Virus record (IMG/VR): IMGVR_UViG_3300001847_000838
Span: 57,192-121,191 of that record
Direction: 5' to 3' (one strand)
DNA: 64,000 bases
Origin: a virus
The notes under the pieces were generated by a model. The model searched no databases. It was not told the DNA's origin and saw nothing but the letters and a program-made list of their open reading frames with translations. Of the stretch, positions 10,940 to 18,116 are shown in pieces; the stretch's first letter is position 1; each line of letters opens with the position of its first letter. The translations under genes and the position numbers were made by a program.

Positions 10940-11485
10940 ATGCATAAATACTTAAAATTATTGATTCTTACGGTTGTCTCTATGGCTATATCTTGCTCTA
11001 CTATCAAAGATGATATGTTTCGGCCAATACCTATACATAAAAACGTAGATTTAGAATTTCAGGAATATTTGTCAGATTTTATATCTATAGACCCAAGTAA
11101 AACAAAAGCCCTAAATAAGTATAAGATTACAATAGGTTTTTATAACTTTAAAAACTCAATAGCAGGCGTTTGTTTTTATTTTCCTAATAATATTAGAGAA
11201 ATAAGTGTAAATCCAAGTACTTGGGAAAGATCTAGCTACGAAGATCGCTGGGAACTAATAACTCACGAACTCGTACATTGCCTGTGCAATCGTGACCATA
11301 CTTGGAAAGGTGGAAAATATAAAGAAGCTTCTGAAGAAGATAGGGTCCCAAGAACTGAAGAAAACGGTTATTTTTCAGATGGATGCTCTATGTCTATTAT
11401 GCACCCTCGAATGCAGGGGGCTTATTGTGTTGGTGCTCATGAGGCCCATTATCGGTCTGAGCTTTTTGAAGGGTGTGATCCTTAA
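10940..11485 (+). CDS. Secreted lipoprotein with metzincin-like zinc protease motif
   Basis: A 181-residue protein with a lipoprotein signal peptide: MHKYLKLLILTVVSMAISC ends in a lipobox-like AISC with Cys19. The zinc site HELVH is at 109-113, followed by Asp119 and His120 in the place of the third metzincin ligand, and a Met-turn-like SIMHP at 152-156. This order is what a small metzincin-type protease shows. It is the only plus-strand gene between two minus-strand blocks, is read divergently from the baseplate genes and has a weak AGGG ribosome site. Its 3' end overlaps a convergent gene by 89 bases. The substrate is unknown; a role at the host envelope is inference. Confidence 0.75.
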   Translation: MHKYLKLLILTVVSMAISCSTIKDDMFRPIPIHKNVDLEFQEYLSDFISIDPSKTKALNKYKITIGFYNFKNSIAGVCFYFPNNIREISVNPSTWERSSYEDRWELITHELVHCLCNRDHTWKGGKYKEASEEDRVPRTEENGYFSDGCSMSIMHPRMQGAYCVGAHEAHYRSELFEGCDP

Positions 11486-11678
11486 CATTAATCACAGCAT
11501 TTAGGCAATCCTTTGCCAGATCTTTTGGCACACCTATTTTTTTTAGTATTTTTTTTGTAGGTATGTTTTTAGATATCTCTAACAATTTATCTTTGTCTAC
11601 GTTAAGTTCTGTCCACAAAAACATATAAAAGCTTTCTCCAGCAAAAGCCCCAACAAATTGATACCAACAAATTTTCAT
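11397..11678 (-). CDS. Hypothetical protein, 93 residues
   Basis: No family recognised. It starts 2 bases after the stop of the next upstream small gene, which supports translational coupling, but no Shine-Dalgarno sequence precedes the ATG. The last 30 codons run antisense through the end of the metzincin-like lipoprotein gene; its His-rich tail (HEHQHNKPP) comes from this overlap. It may therefore be shorter in function than in length, or spurious. Confidence 0.45.
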   Translation of the reverse strand: MKICWYQFVGAFAGESFYMFLWTELNVDKDKLLEISKNIPTKKILKKIGVPKDLAKDCLNAVINVKDHTLQKAQTDNGPHEHQHNKPPAFEGA

Positions 11679-11680
11679 TT

Positions 11681-11839
11681 TTATTGATCAAGAAAACATG
11701 CATCCATGCCCACTAAAGCAAGTCTAGTGACTTCTAGCTCTCGCTCTAAAGTTTGTAGGGTTAGGTTTGCTTCTGTAGCTTTGGCAAACAGAATTTGTTC
11801 TTGTATATCTTTCATTCTTTGCGTTAAATATTCTCTCAT
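11681..11839 (-). CDS. Small coiled-coil protein, 52 residues
   Basis: ATG after GGAGAAAAC, a strong ribosome site. The product begins MREYLTQRMKDIQEQILFAK and is a single charged helix with heptad-like leucines, ending MDACFLDQ. It fits between two neighbours with almost no spacing. Function unknown; similar short helical proteins are common in large phages. Confidence 0.65.
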   Translation of the reverse strand: MREYLTQRMKDIQEQILFAKATEANLTLQTLERELEVTRLALVGMDACFLDQ

Positions 11840-11850
11840 GTTTTCTCCGG

Positions 11851-11991
11851 TTAGAAGTCTTTATCAGAAAAAATTTTGAAGGGAAAATACAATATAGCCA
11901 TAAATATTAACATACCTAAAAATAGTTGTAGTATTATAGCTGTAAATATCAATCTAATTAATGATTTAAAAATTAGTAGAAGGCGTTTCAT
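11851..11991 (-). CDS. Small membrane protein, 46 residues
   Basis: The product starts MKRLLLIFKSLIRLIFTAII and is almost wholly hydrophobic, with a basic N-terminus and one or two membrane segments, ending FKIFSDKDF. The ATG lies inside the end of the upstream gene, with GGAG nine bases before it. It overlaps that gene by 26 bases. Function unknown. Confidence 0.55.
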   Translation of the reverse strand: MKRLLLIFKSLIRLIFTAIILQLFLGMLIFMAILYFPFKIFSDKDF

Positions 11992-12223
11992 CAACAAACA
12001 CTCCATCGCCATACTTAGCTTTTACTGCCTCAACTTCAGATGGGGCTACCCGCATTTCTTTAACAATCTCCCATCCATGACTAACTTTTACTAGCCATCC
12101 AGAATCAGGACCCCTTACTCGTCCCTCGCGAAATTTATTTTCATAAGTTTTTTTGCGTTTATGGGTTACAACAGTTATTGGCGTTCCTTTAAAACATTTC
12201 TTGCTAAAATCACTTTTAAACAT
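11966..12223 (-). CDS. Hypothetical protein, 85 residues
   Basis: Preceded by AGGAGACAAA, a strong ribosome site. Basic N-terminal half (FKGTPITVVTHKRKKTYENK) and a GWLVKVSHGWEIVKEM segment that looks like a small beta domain. No family recognised. It is part of the tight minus-strand operon read from the promoter near 12714. Confidence 0.7.
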   Translation of the reverse strand: MFKSDFSKKCFKGTPITVVTHKRKKTYENKFREGRVRGPDSGWLVKVSHGWEIVKEMRVAPSEVEAVKAKYGDGVFVDETPSTNF

Positions 12224-12231
12224 TTTGTCTC

Positions 12232-12423
12232 CTATTTGTTTGTTCCATAATAAAATACTGGGTTTCCACCATCAACATACTCTTCTTGGGCATCTGGACG
12301 ATGAATTTCTAGATGTCCACGAACTAAATTTAAAATGTCTCCCCATTGAAGGTCATGATCATCAATCATTTCATCGATGATTTTTTCTAAATCAAGCAAA
12401 GTTTTGCCTAACGGTCTCCTCAT
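12232..12423 (-). CDS. Conserved phage hypothetical protein, 63 residues
   Basis: Small acidic protein with a helix LEKIIDEMIDDHDLQWGDIL and a C-terminal RPDAQEEY...PVFYYG segment. This layout looks familiar from other phage proteins, but no function is known. The ATG overlaps the upstream stop as ATGA, indicating coupled translation. Confidence 0.7.
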   Translation of the reverse strand: MRRPLGKTLLDLEKIIDEMIDDHDLQWGDILNLVRGHLEIHRPDAQEEYVDGGNPVFYYGTNK

Positions 12424-12668
12424 GTTGGAGCCTTATATTTATCTACCAAAGGAAGTTCCCCTTCCCTAATTGTTTCTATATGGGTATTAGATCCATAGTA
12501 GCTTTTTTTTACTGCTTCCCAAGTTTCTTCTGCTTTACGAAGCGCTACTTCTTGAGACCCCGCATACCAAAACCAAAATGCAGTATCATCTACGTAACCA
12601 GAAAGAATTTTAAAATATCCATCTTCTTCTTTTAAAATAATTGGTTTTTGAAGTTCTTTTATGATCAT
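12420..12668 (-). CDS. Hypothetical protein, 82 residues
   Basis: First gene after the promoter at 12686-12714; an AGGAGGTAGCT-type ribosome site precedes the ATG. Aromatic core (DDTAFWFWYAGSQEVALRKA) and an alternating beta/helix pattern suggest a small folded domain. No family recognised. Confidence 0.7.
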   Translation of the reverse strand: MIIKELQKPIILKEEDGYFKILSGYVDDTAFWFWYAGSQEVALRKAEETWEAVKKSYYGSNTHIETIREGELPLVDKYKAPT

Positions 12669-12685
12669 AGCTACCTCCTATATTT

Positions 12686-12714
12686 AGGTTCTCAGTTTAA
12701 ACCTAAAATGTCAA
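12686..12714 (-). promoter_or_regulatory. Sigma-70-type promoter, weak -10
   Basis: Minus-strand TTGACA at 12714-12709, 17 bases, then GAACCT at 12691-12686. The -35 is perfect but the -10 is poor. It sits in the 77-base gap before a short operon and shares the layout of the better promoters in the window. Confidence 0.45.
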
Positions 12715-12745
12715 GTATTATAAAAAAAACAAAAATTAAAAAGTC

Positions 12746-12985
12746 TTAATTTTTACGAATATTTTCAATTGTAACTGGTACCCATTGAACTCCTATGATG
12801 CACATGATTAATTGCGAACTATATAGCTTTTCAGCTTCTTTAAGTTGAACCCTTCTATGGTCAGGCAAAAGCGTTTCATTCCAAAAAGGAAATACCAAAG
12901 TACCCGCAGGATACTCTATATCGTCCATATTATTTTGAACAACAATTTTAACTGGGACTCGAAGACAATATTCAGGGCGTTTCAT
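12746..12985 (-). CDS. Hypothetical protein, 79 residues
   Basis: No family recognised. Sequence suggests a small beta domain (CLRVPVKIVVQNNMDDIEYP, AGTLVFPFWNE). The ATG lies within the 3' end of the upstream 43-residue gene; no clear ribosome site, so translation probably depends on that upstream gene. Confidence 0.65.
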   Translation of the reverse strand: MKRPEYCLRVPVKIVVQNNMDDIEYPAGTLVFPFWNETLLPDHRRVQLKEAEKLYSSQLIMCIIGVQWVPVTIENIRKN

Positions 12986-13103
12986 AGATAGCAGCGTTTA
13001 GTAAATCAATAAAATTAATAAAATCAATAAGTACTGGTTGAATCATGTCATCTTTTTTAAGAAACATAACATAATCGCTTGTTTTTATATGCTTATTGTT
13101 CAT
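12972..13103 (-). CDS. Small hypothetical protein, 43 residues
   Basis: Starts MNNKHIKTSDYVMFLKKDDM and ends LLNAAIYETP. AGAGG lies five bases before the ATG, inside the end of the upstream gene, with an 11-base overlap. It fills an otherwise empty 107-base gap. Function unknown. Confidence 0.6.
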   Translation of the reverse strand: MNNKHIKTSDYVMFLKKDDMIQPVLIDFINFIDLLNAAIYETP

Positions 13104-13308
13104 CATCACCTCTTGCCGTATATCCAAGATTGCTCATAGGCCCACAAAATTGACATCTTATCCTACCAGTTGAATCATAATCCCATTTATGTGGAGGGCA
13201 TCTTTTTTCTTTTGGTTTAAAACTATCTGTTTGACTTCTAGCTTCACTGATGCTTATCCATATAGAAATGCCCGCTAAGATAAAAAGTAAAAAAACTAAA
13301 CTATCCAT
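13093..13308 (-). CDS. Membrane-anchored zinc-ribbon protein, 71 residues
   Basis: One N-terminal membrane helix (LVFLLFILAGISIWI) is followed by a basic linker and a possible zinc site: CPPHKW, then CQFCG. The stop and start overlap neighbouring genes. Function unknown; the cytoplasmic ribbon could bind nucleic acid or protein. Confidence 0.7.
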   Translation of the reverse strand: MDSLVFLLFILAGISIWISISEARSQTDSFKPKEKRCPPHKWDYDSTGRIRCQFCGPMSNLGYTARGDDEQ

Positions 13309-13757
13309 TAGTGAACCATTCCACCAGAGTTATTGCCTCCGGTAACCTTTAAAGATGATGAGTCAACCTTATTGTCTTCATCCTCTACAAGTTTTTTAAC
13401 GTCTATGCCAGCGTTTTTCTTTAAACCTTCAAAATAGGACTCTCTAGACAACTCAACCATCTCTTTTTGATAATACTTTAAAAACGCTAAAACTTGAGTG
13501 ATAGTAACATTTTCCATATTTTCTTGGGCAGCTTGGGCCATTAAAGCGGAAACCATTAAGCTGCCTGCAATTGATGAGTGATTTACAAACAATGAGCCAG
13601 ATATCTCTAAGGAAGAAAGCCCCCTACTTTTTGCTTCTTGTTGATATTTAAAAGCAACATCTTGACATTCTTGTAAATATCTTTTAGACATTTCTTCAGC
13701 AATCATAACATTGTCATAATTAACTTTTTTAGATTTATTTTTTTTGCTTTCTTTCAT
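13308..13757 (-). CDS. Hypothetical helical protein, 149 residues
   Basis: The frame is open further upstream, but the ATG at 13757 (MKESKKNKSKK) is chosen because AGAGG lies eight bases before it and it overlaps the upstream stop as ATGA. Basic N-terminus, then a mostly helical body (AEEMSKRYLQECQDVAFKYQ, SLMVSALMAQAAQENMENVT). No family recognised. Confidence 0.7.
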   Translation of the reverse strand: MKESKKNKSKKVNYDNVMIAEEMSKRYLQECQDVAFKYQQEAKSRGLSSLEISGSLFVNHSSIAGSLMVSALMAQAAQENMENVTITQVLAFLKYYQKEMVELSRESYFEGLKKNAGIDVKKLVEDEDNKVDSSSLKVTGGNNSGGMVH

Positions 13758-14050
13758 TTTATTACCTCTAAAAACAACCTTACACCATCGCTGCAATCTT
13801 TGCAAAGCATATCTGCTTGAACCAGCATGGTTACACCTTTTGCTTTAGCTACTGTATGCGGAGCATCAAAAGGAGCTTTTGCAGATTCTTCTTTATATTT
13901 TTCTGCAGCAGCATATAACATTTTTCGACTATCAACAATCTTTTTGAGATCATCAGAAGCCAAAATAGTCTTTGTTTTTACTATAGCCAAAGCAAGTCTA
14001 GTCATGCTTAACAAAAAATTTTTTTGCAATAAGTTAGCTTTTATCACCAT
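13754..14050 (-). CDS. Hypothetical protein, 98 residues
   Basis: Helical, basic protein with a C-terminal MLCKDCSDGVRLFLEVIK containing CxxC. It overlaps the upstream gene by 17 bases and the downstream gene by 4. No family recognised. Confidence 0.65.
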   Translation of the reverse strand: MVIKANLLQKNFLLSMTRLALAIVKTKTILASDDLKKIVDSRKMLYAAAEKYKEESAKAPFDAPHTVAKAKGVTMLVQADMLCKDCSDGVRLFLEVIK

Positions 14051-14534
14051 CTTTGTTCACCTTTGTTACTTGAACGCTTTTTGTTACCATTACACGGTTA
14101 TGACCTTTATCTCCTAACCATTGAGAAAACAAATTGCCAACTTCATACATCTCAAGATGGCTAGCGTTATCTCTAACAACAACAAGTAAACGATCGTTGG
14201 GAGACAAGCTTAAAGTTCTTACTTCTTGAACCATTCTTGCTGCTTTTATATTCTCTTGACTAAACATAGCAGAATTGTCTTCCTTAAAAACTTCTTCATC
14301 AACTTCTCTCAATTTAAGAAAAGCTTTCCAAGGATCACTAAAAATAAATTTTGCATATTTTGAACTAGGAGATTCTCCTACTTGCATCTCAATTTGAACA
14401 AGTTCATTTGATCCAGAAACCGTTACATTTCTTCCGTCAAAAGCTCTTTCTTTTTTTAAAACAAAATGCTCATCAATATCAAACGACTGGTAGCCCATAC
14501 GCAAAGCTTCTTCGCGCAAATCTTGCATTCTCAT
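14034..14534 (-). CDS. Hypothetical protein, 166 residues
   Basis: Mixed alpha/beta protein with no recognised family. It starts two bases after the stop of the upstream 105-residue gene. Segments such as VSGSNELVQIEMQVGE and SPNDRLLVVVRDNASHLEMY suggest a beta-rich core. Confidence 0.7.
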   Translation of the reverse strand: MRMQDLREEALRMGYQSFDIDEHFVLKKERAFDGRNVTVSGSNELVQIEMQVGESPSSKYAKFIFSDPWKAFLKLREVDEEVFKEDNSAMFSQENIKAARMVQEVRTLSLSPNDRLLVVVRDNASHLEMYEVGNLFSQWLGDKGHNRVMVTKSVQVTKVNKDGDKS

Positions 14535-14536
14535 TT

Positions 14537-14854
14537 TTAAAATCCTACCACATAAGTTAGTATAGCCAAAATAGTTCCAACAGCTATTAAGGCAATTTTA
14601 GTATAAGATGTTTGTTCATTTTTAATTACTGTACTTTCAATAGTTTTTACTATCTCCCTATGGAGGGCTTCTTTTTTTGATTTGATCCATAAATATTTAA
14701 CATTATATCCAATATCCTCTGAAGATCTAAAAAGAGCTTCCTTGCTCTTATCTTCTGCAAAGATAGTGCTTCCTGCACCTAAAAACTTAGCATCTTGCAA
14801 TACTAAACTTTTAAATTCTTTATGAGATTTTGCTATTACTGCTATTATTGTCAA
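14537..14854 (-). CDS. Hypothetical tail-anchored protein, 105 residues
   Basis: No upstream ATG is available before an in-frame stop, so the start is taken as TTG at 14854 (TIIAVIAKSHKEF). A cytoplasmic domain is followed by a C-terminal membrane helix (IALIAVGTILAILTYVVGF). There is no clear ribosome site and the start overlaps the end of the upstream 48-residue gene. Function unknown. Confidence 0.55.
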   Translation of the reverse strand: MTIIAVIAKSHKEFKSLVLQDAKFLGAGSTIFAEDKSKEALFRSSEDIGYNVKYLWIKSKKEALHREIVKTIESTVIKNEQTSYTKIALIAVGTILAILTYVVGF

Positions 14855-14966
14855 ATTTATTTTTTTTAACTATCTTTCTTGTTTTAAAGTCCACTACGAT
14901 TATTGTGGTGAACTCTGGCGGTATAGTTTTTTTCTCCGCTTTATTTATCTTTATTATGTTGTTCAT
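14820..14966 (-). CDS. Small basic protein, 48 residues
   Basis: First gene after a near-consensus promoter, with GGAGGACACT before the ATG, one of the strongest ribosome sites here. The product begins MNNIIKINKAEKKTIPPEFT and is Lys/Asn-rich. It overlaps the next gene by 35 bases in another frame. Function unknown. Confidence 0.6.
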   Translation of the reverse strand: MNNIIKINKAEKKTIPPEFTTIIVVDFKTRKIVKKNKFDNNSSNSKIS

Positions 14967-14984
14967 AGTGTCCTCCATAAATAT

Positions 14985-15013
14985 AGAATACTATAGACAA
15001 CTAAGATAGTCAA
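14985..15013 (-). promoter_or_regulatory. Sigma-70-type promoter
   Basis: Minus-strand TTGACT at 15013-15008, 17-base spacer, TATTCT at 14990-14985. It lies just before the 48-residue gene and its strong ribosome site, and overlaps the stop of the upstream gene. Confidence 0.75.
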
Positions 15014-15351
15014 GTATCTCCTTCTTGTACAAATCTTGGACACCAAGTGCTATGTCTAGACGATTTTACAGAGGCGGCACCACATTCACATCTTTTTCTG
15101 TATTGCCAAGGCCTATGCAGCGGTTGAGGTCTAGCAGAAAAGGGTAAGTTTCTCCAATCGATTTCGGAATAGTATGCTTCCATATCGTAATCATAAAATC
15201 CATTATTATCATACATTTGCAGCTCAAAGTATTTATCTGCATAATGTACATATTGATATTGCCTTTTAAAATCTAATGTGTCTCCGTAGTAGGAAATATC
15301 TACTTTTTCTTTTTCTCCATTACTGAACAGCATATGACCCATAACCATCAT
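15010..15351 (-). CDS. Protein with C-terminal CxCGA...HSxWC zinc motif, 113 residues
   Basis: Acidic, aromatic N-terminal part (QYQYVHYADKYFELQMYDNN) and a C-terminal CECGAASVKSSRHSTWCPRF, a compact Cys/His site. The same motif ends the protein at 22750-23142, so the domain is duplicated in this phage. Start overlaps the ThyX-like gene stop as ATGA. Role unknown. Confidence 0.7.
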   Translation of the reverse strand: MMVMGHMLFSNGEKEKVDISYYGDTLDFKRQYQYVHYADKYFELQMYDNNGFYDYDMEAYYSEIDWRNLPFSARPQPLHRPWQYRKRCECGAASVKSSRHSTWCPRFVQEGDT

Positions 15352-16223
15352 GTTGATGGCTCCTCAAAATAGTCTACGTTTTCATTGAAAAGCATCTTTC
15401 TATGCTGTATCCAGCCTATAAAATTTCCACTTTTAAATGTAGGATCAAGCGTAGCACAAGCTTGATGTTCTAATGGAGAAGCGTGCATTGGTTTGTGATA
15501 TGCCAATCTTTCATATAAATCTATGTCTTCTTTAACTGTAGGAAACTTGTTGTCGTGGTTTAAGTATGAAACTCTGGCGCATCTTGCAGCAGATATCTTT
15601 AGCAGCATAAATAGAACTCCAGAATTGTCTCCTCTTTCTAGAAAGCTTGTTCTTTCTGCTTCTAATAAATCATCAGCAGTAACAAAAGGCAAATGCCAAT
15701 CCCCTGGCTTCAACCTATTAGGTATACTTTTTGATATAACATCATACATTTTTTTTGCTAATTCATAAAATTCAGGCTGAGCATCTTTATGGTAACGCAA
15801 AGAAAAAAAATTGTTTAATTCAGTTGCCGTAACTACGACGCTTATATGAGACCACGGTTCTATTACTCTATTTGCTACTTGTTTGTGTACCCCTAACTTG
15901 TCCAATAAAAAAGCAAATAGACAAGCAATATAACCAAGAATTTTCCACGCTATCAAAGCAATCCGTTTTTTGATAACAGAAACTTCCTTAGATGCTTGCA
16001 TGCCCTTTTTGTTAGCTCCTACATGTATAGGTATTGCCATATGTTTAAGTACATTAACAATCTGTTTTTTAACAGGTATAGCTCTAGATGAAGAAGCATT
16101 TCTACTTAATGATCTATGTGTCATCACTTCACTGTGTATAAATCTAGGGTAAGTTAAAACAAAAGTTACTATCCTTTTGCCATTAGGGCCAATAGAATCT
16201 TCTATTACCTTGGCGTCTATCAT
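15348..16223 (-). CDS. thyX: ThyX-type flavin-dependent thymidylate synthase
   Basis: ThyX converts dUMP to dTMP with FAD and methylene-tetrahydrofolate. The signature region is HRSLSRNASSSRA at residues 36-48, a variant of the RHRxxSxNExSxRY core. The conserved C-terminal half is seen as NNFFSLRYHKDAQPE, SAARCARVSYLNHD and MHASPLEHQA. At 291 residues it is longer than most ThyX (about 210-250), mainly from a hydrophobic insertion around residues 85-115 (IAWKILGYIACLFAFLLDKLG). It sits with dUTPase in the same early block, so the two probably raise dTTP supply. Activity depends on the variant motif being functional. Confidence 0.8.
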   Translation of the reverse strand: MIDAKVIEDSIGPNGKRIVTFVLTYPRFIHSEVMTHRSLSRNASSSRAIPVKKQIVNVLKHMAIPIHVGANKKGMQASKEVSVIKKRIALIAWKILGYIACLFAFLLDKLGVHKQVANRVIEPWSHISVVVTATELNNFFSLRYHKDAQPEFYELAKKMYDVISKSIPNRLKPGDWHLPFVTADDLLEAERTSFLERGDNSGVLFMLLKISAARCARVSYLNHDNKFPTVKEDIDLYERLAYHKPMHASPLEHQACATLDPTFKSGNFIGWIQHRKMLFNENVDYFEEPST

Positions 16224-16462
16224 TCTTGCTCCTCTGCACGACGCTGGGATTCTCTTGGAGAGATATCTATCCTAACTCCTTCAATATGAACTTTTTTGCC
16301 AGAACGAAATCTTTTTGCATAAACATAAGCAAGTTGTCGGCTAAGAAAAGTGCCATGATTTTCCCAGACATTTTTGGTACGACCAGAAGAGTTTGTTGTT
16401 TGACCTATCAATACAAGCAATCGTTGACCAATATGTACAGTGTTTTTATTGTTGCGCTTCAT
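16220..16462 (-). CDS. Hypothetical basic protein, 80 residues
   Basis: Small basic protein (VHIGQRLLVLIGQTTNSSGR, then FLSRQLAYVYAKRFRSGKK). The ATGA overlap with ThyX and a GAGG before its start inside the upstream gene place it in one operon. No family recognised. Confidence 0.7.
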   Translation of the reverse strand: MKRNNKNTVHIGQRLLVLIGQTTNSSGRTKNVWENHGTFLSRQLAYVYAKRFRSGKKVHIEGVRIDISPRESQRRAEEQE

Positions 16463-16844
16463 CTTCTTTTTCCTCTTCTTGTTTTTCTTCTTTTGGTAAC
16501 TCTAAATTATCTTTTTCTTGTTTTTCTGCTTCTACTTTTTCCTCTTCTGTAGGCGGCACAAGATCTTCAAATGCTTGCGCTTTTTCTATAGCAAGAAAAC
16601 TAGAAAGTGCTTCTAGCAAATTGCCATCTTCTATAGCAGCTATATGTTCTACTGCTTCGGCAGCATATTCGTTTCCTGCTTCATAAGCACTTAATGCAAC
16701 ATCTGCCGTAGTAACTTCTACTGAGAACCTATAAGCCGCTACTGCTCGAGCTGCCCATTTCATTGCTGTATCATATTGTATTTTTTGGTAACTATTTTGC
16801 TGTATTTCAAGTAAAGCTTCTTGGATCAAATCTTCACTAAGCAT
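16446..16844 (-). CDS. Hypothetical protein with acidic tail, 132 residues
   Basis: A helical N-terminal domain of about 95 residues, rich in alanine, is followed by a very acidic Glu/Lys tail (about residues 99-132). Such tails often mimic DNA or bind basic partners, but nothing more can be said. Overlaps the next gene by 17 bases. Confidence 0.7.
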   Translation of the reverse strand: MLSEDLIQEALLEIQQNSYQKIQYDTAMKWAARAVAAYRFSVEVTTADVALSAYEAGNEYAAEAVEHIAAIEDGNLLEALSSFLAIEKAQAFEDLVPPTEEEKVEAEKQEKDNLELPKEEKQEEEKEDEAQQ

Positions 16845-16846
16845 GA

Positions 16847-17113
16847 TTATGCCCTCATTTTTTTAGTGCGTTGCGCACGAGGAATTAAAGTACCATTAGC
16901 AATCATTTGGGCTCGAAGTTGAGCAACTTGTTCGCTTGTAAGATAGGCAGGAGGATCGTTGGTCTTAATAATACCCGACTTAATAAGATGTTGACGAAAC
17001 TTTTCGTGTTCTTCATCGGTCATAAACCGGCGCTCAAAATAATCTGGTTTACGTGCTCCTTCTCGACGAGAAGGGCTATTTGGCGCAGGCTGTTTGTTGT
17101 TGCTGTTTTTCAT
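16847..17113 (-). CDS. Hypothetical basic protein, 88 residues
   Basis: First gene after the promoter at 17146-17174. Strongly basic at both ends (SPSRREGARKPDYFERRF; IPRAQRTKKMRA) with a helical centre. Could bind nucleic acid; no family recognised. Confidence 0.7.
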   Translation of the reverse strand: MKNSNNKQPAPNSPSRREGARKPDYFERRFMTDEEHEKFRQHLIKSGIIKTNDPPAYLTSEQVAQLRAQMIANGTLIPRAQRTKKMRA

Positions 17114-17145
17114 TAGATACTCCAGTAAAAGTTAGACTTGCTACT

Positions 17146-17174
17146 AGAATGTCATAAGAAAATATAACTGTCAA
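17146..17174 (-). promoter_or_regulatory. Sigma-70-type promoter
   Basis: Minus-strand TTGACA at 17174-17169, 17-base spacer, CATTCT at 17151-17146. It precedes the operon running from the 88-residue gene through ThyX. Confidence 0.7.
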
Positions 17175-17175
17175 G

Positions 17176-18057
17176 TTAGTCTAAAAAAAATTTCGATAAA
17201 GGAAACTGATCGCCATATACGCCACAATATTGCTTCCACACACCCTTCATGCCGTTTGGGTAAATTTTGTAAAGGCGTTTATACCAAAACTTTGAGCATA
17301 AAGATACTAACTTACTTTGTGTTGGAGAGTGTTCGTTAGCTATAACTAATGTCCAATCCATGTACCATGAATCGGGTTTACTTGAATTTCCAAAAATGGC
17401 CTGCAATAAAAGTCCGCCTGCAGCAAAGAAAGTGCCTAAAAAACTTGGTTTACGATGGGAGTTTACTTCAAGAGCAAAAGTGATAGCAGGAAATCTTCCC
17501 ATCCAAGGCTCTAGCCATGGTTTGTATCCCCAAGGGGCAAATGGCCAATATAAAAGTTTGGTAAAAAAATTAGAGTTTAAATCTAGCTTATCATATAGCC
17601 TGAACTCATTGTTTGTGTTGTTTAACCAACGATAAAGTTTAGGTATCCACCATCTTAGTTTTATAGTTCCATTAGAACCTTTTCCATAATCAAGAATATC
17701 GCTGGATACACACCCAGGAGCAAAAGTGTACATTGCAGTTAGGCCCTTATAATCATCTGGCCCTTCTTGATCTCTGTTAGTTGATGTTCTACACAAAAGA
17801 GGGTATTTAGGTTCTAAGCAACCATATACCGCATCCATAAGTTGGATAAGAAAACTAACTATTTCATCATCATATTCAATTTTTGCTGCAATTGATGCCC
17901 TGTCAATCATTGCATACACTATTCCAGTATAAAGAACGCCGTTTAGTGTAGTAGGCTCCCCATCTGAGCCAATCGGTATTGTATGGATTAAACCGTTTTT
18001 ATCTTGCCATCTTGATTTTAACTGATTTATACATTCAATTATATCGTTTTTGGTCAT
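17176..18057 (-). CDS. Hypothetical protein, 293 residues
   Basis: No family recognised with confidence. The N-terminal part (LIHTIPIGSDGEPTTLNGV) and many aromatic residues (LRWWIPKLYRWLNN, LLYWPFAPWGYKPWLEPWMG) recall helical-barrel carbohydrate-active or scaffold proteins, but no catalytic residues can be assigned. Codon use matches the AT-rich neighbours. It lies between a terminator and a promoter and has no obvious promoter of its own. Confidence 0.75.
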   Translation of the reverse strand: MTKNDIIECINQLKSRWQDKNGLIHTIPIGSDGEPTTLNGVLYTGIVYAMIDRASIAAKIEYDDEIVSFLIQLMDAVYGCLEPKYPLLCRTSTNRDQEGPDDYKGLTAMYTFAPGCVSSDILDYGKGSNGTIKLRWWIPKLYRWLNNTNNEFRLYDKLDLNSNFFTKLLYWPFAPWGYKPWLEPWMGRFPAITFALEVNSHRKPSFLGTFFAAGGLLLQAIFGNSSKPDSWYMDWTLVIANEHSPTQSKLVSLCSKFWYKRLYKIYPNGMKGVWKQYCGVYGDQFPLSKFFLD

Positions 18058-18073
18058 AACTATATAATATCAT

Positions 18074-18095
18074 AAAAAAAGCCCCTTTCGGGGCT
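18074..18095 (-). terminator. Rho-independent terminator after the DUF932 gene
   Basis: On the minus strand AGCCCC, loop GAAA, GGGGCT is followed by seven T. It lies 22 bases past the DUF932 stop, so that gene is a one-gene transcription unit with partial read-through into the 293-residue gene. Confidence 0.85.
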
Positions 18096-18116
18096 GATGT
18101 CAGTCTTCTTTTAAAA

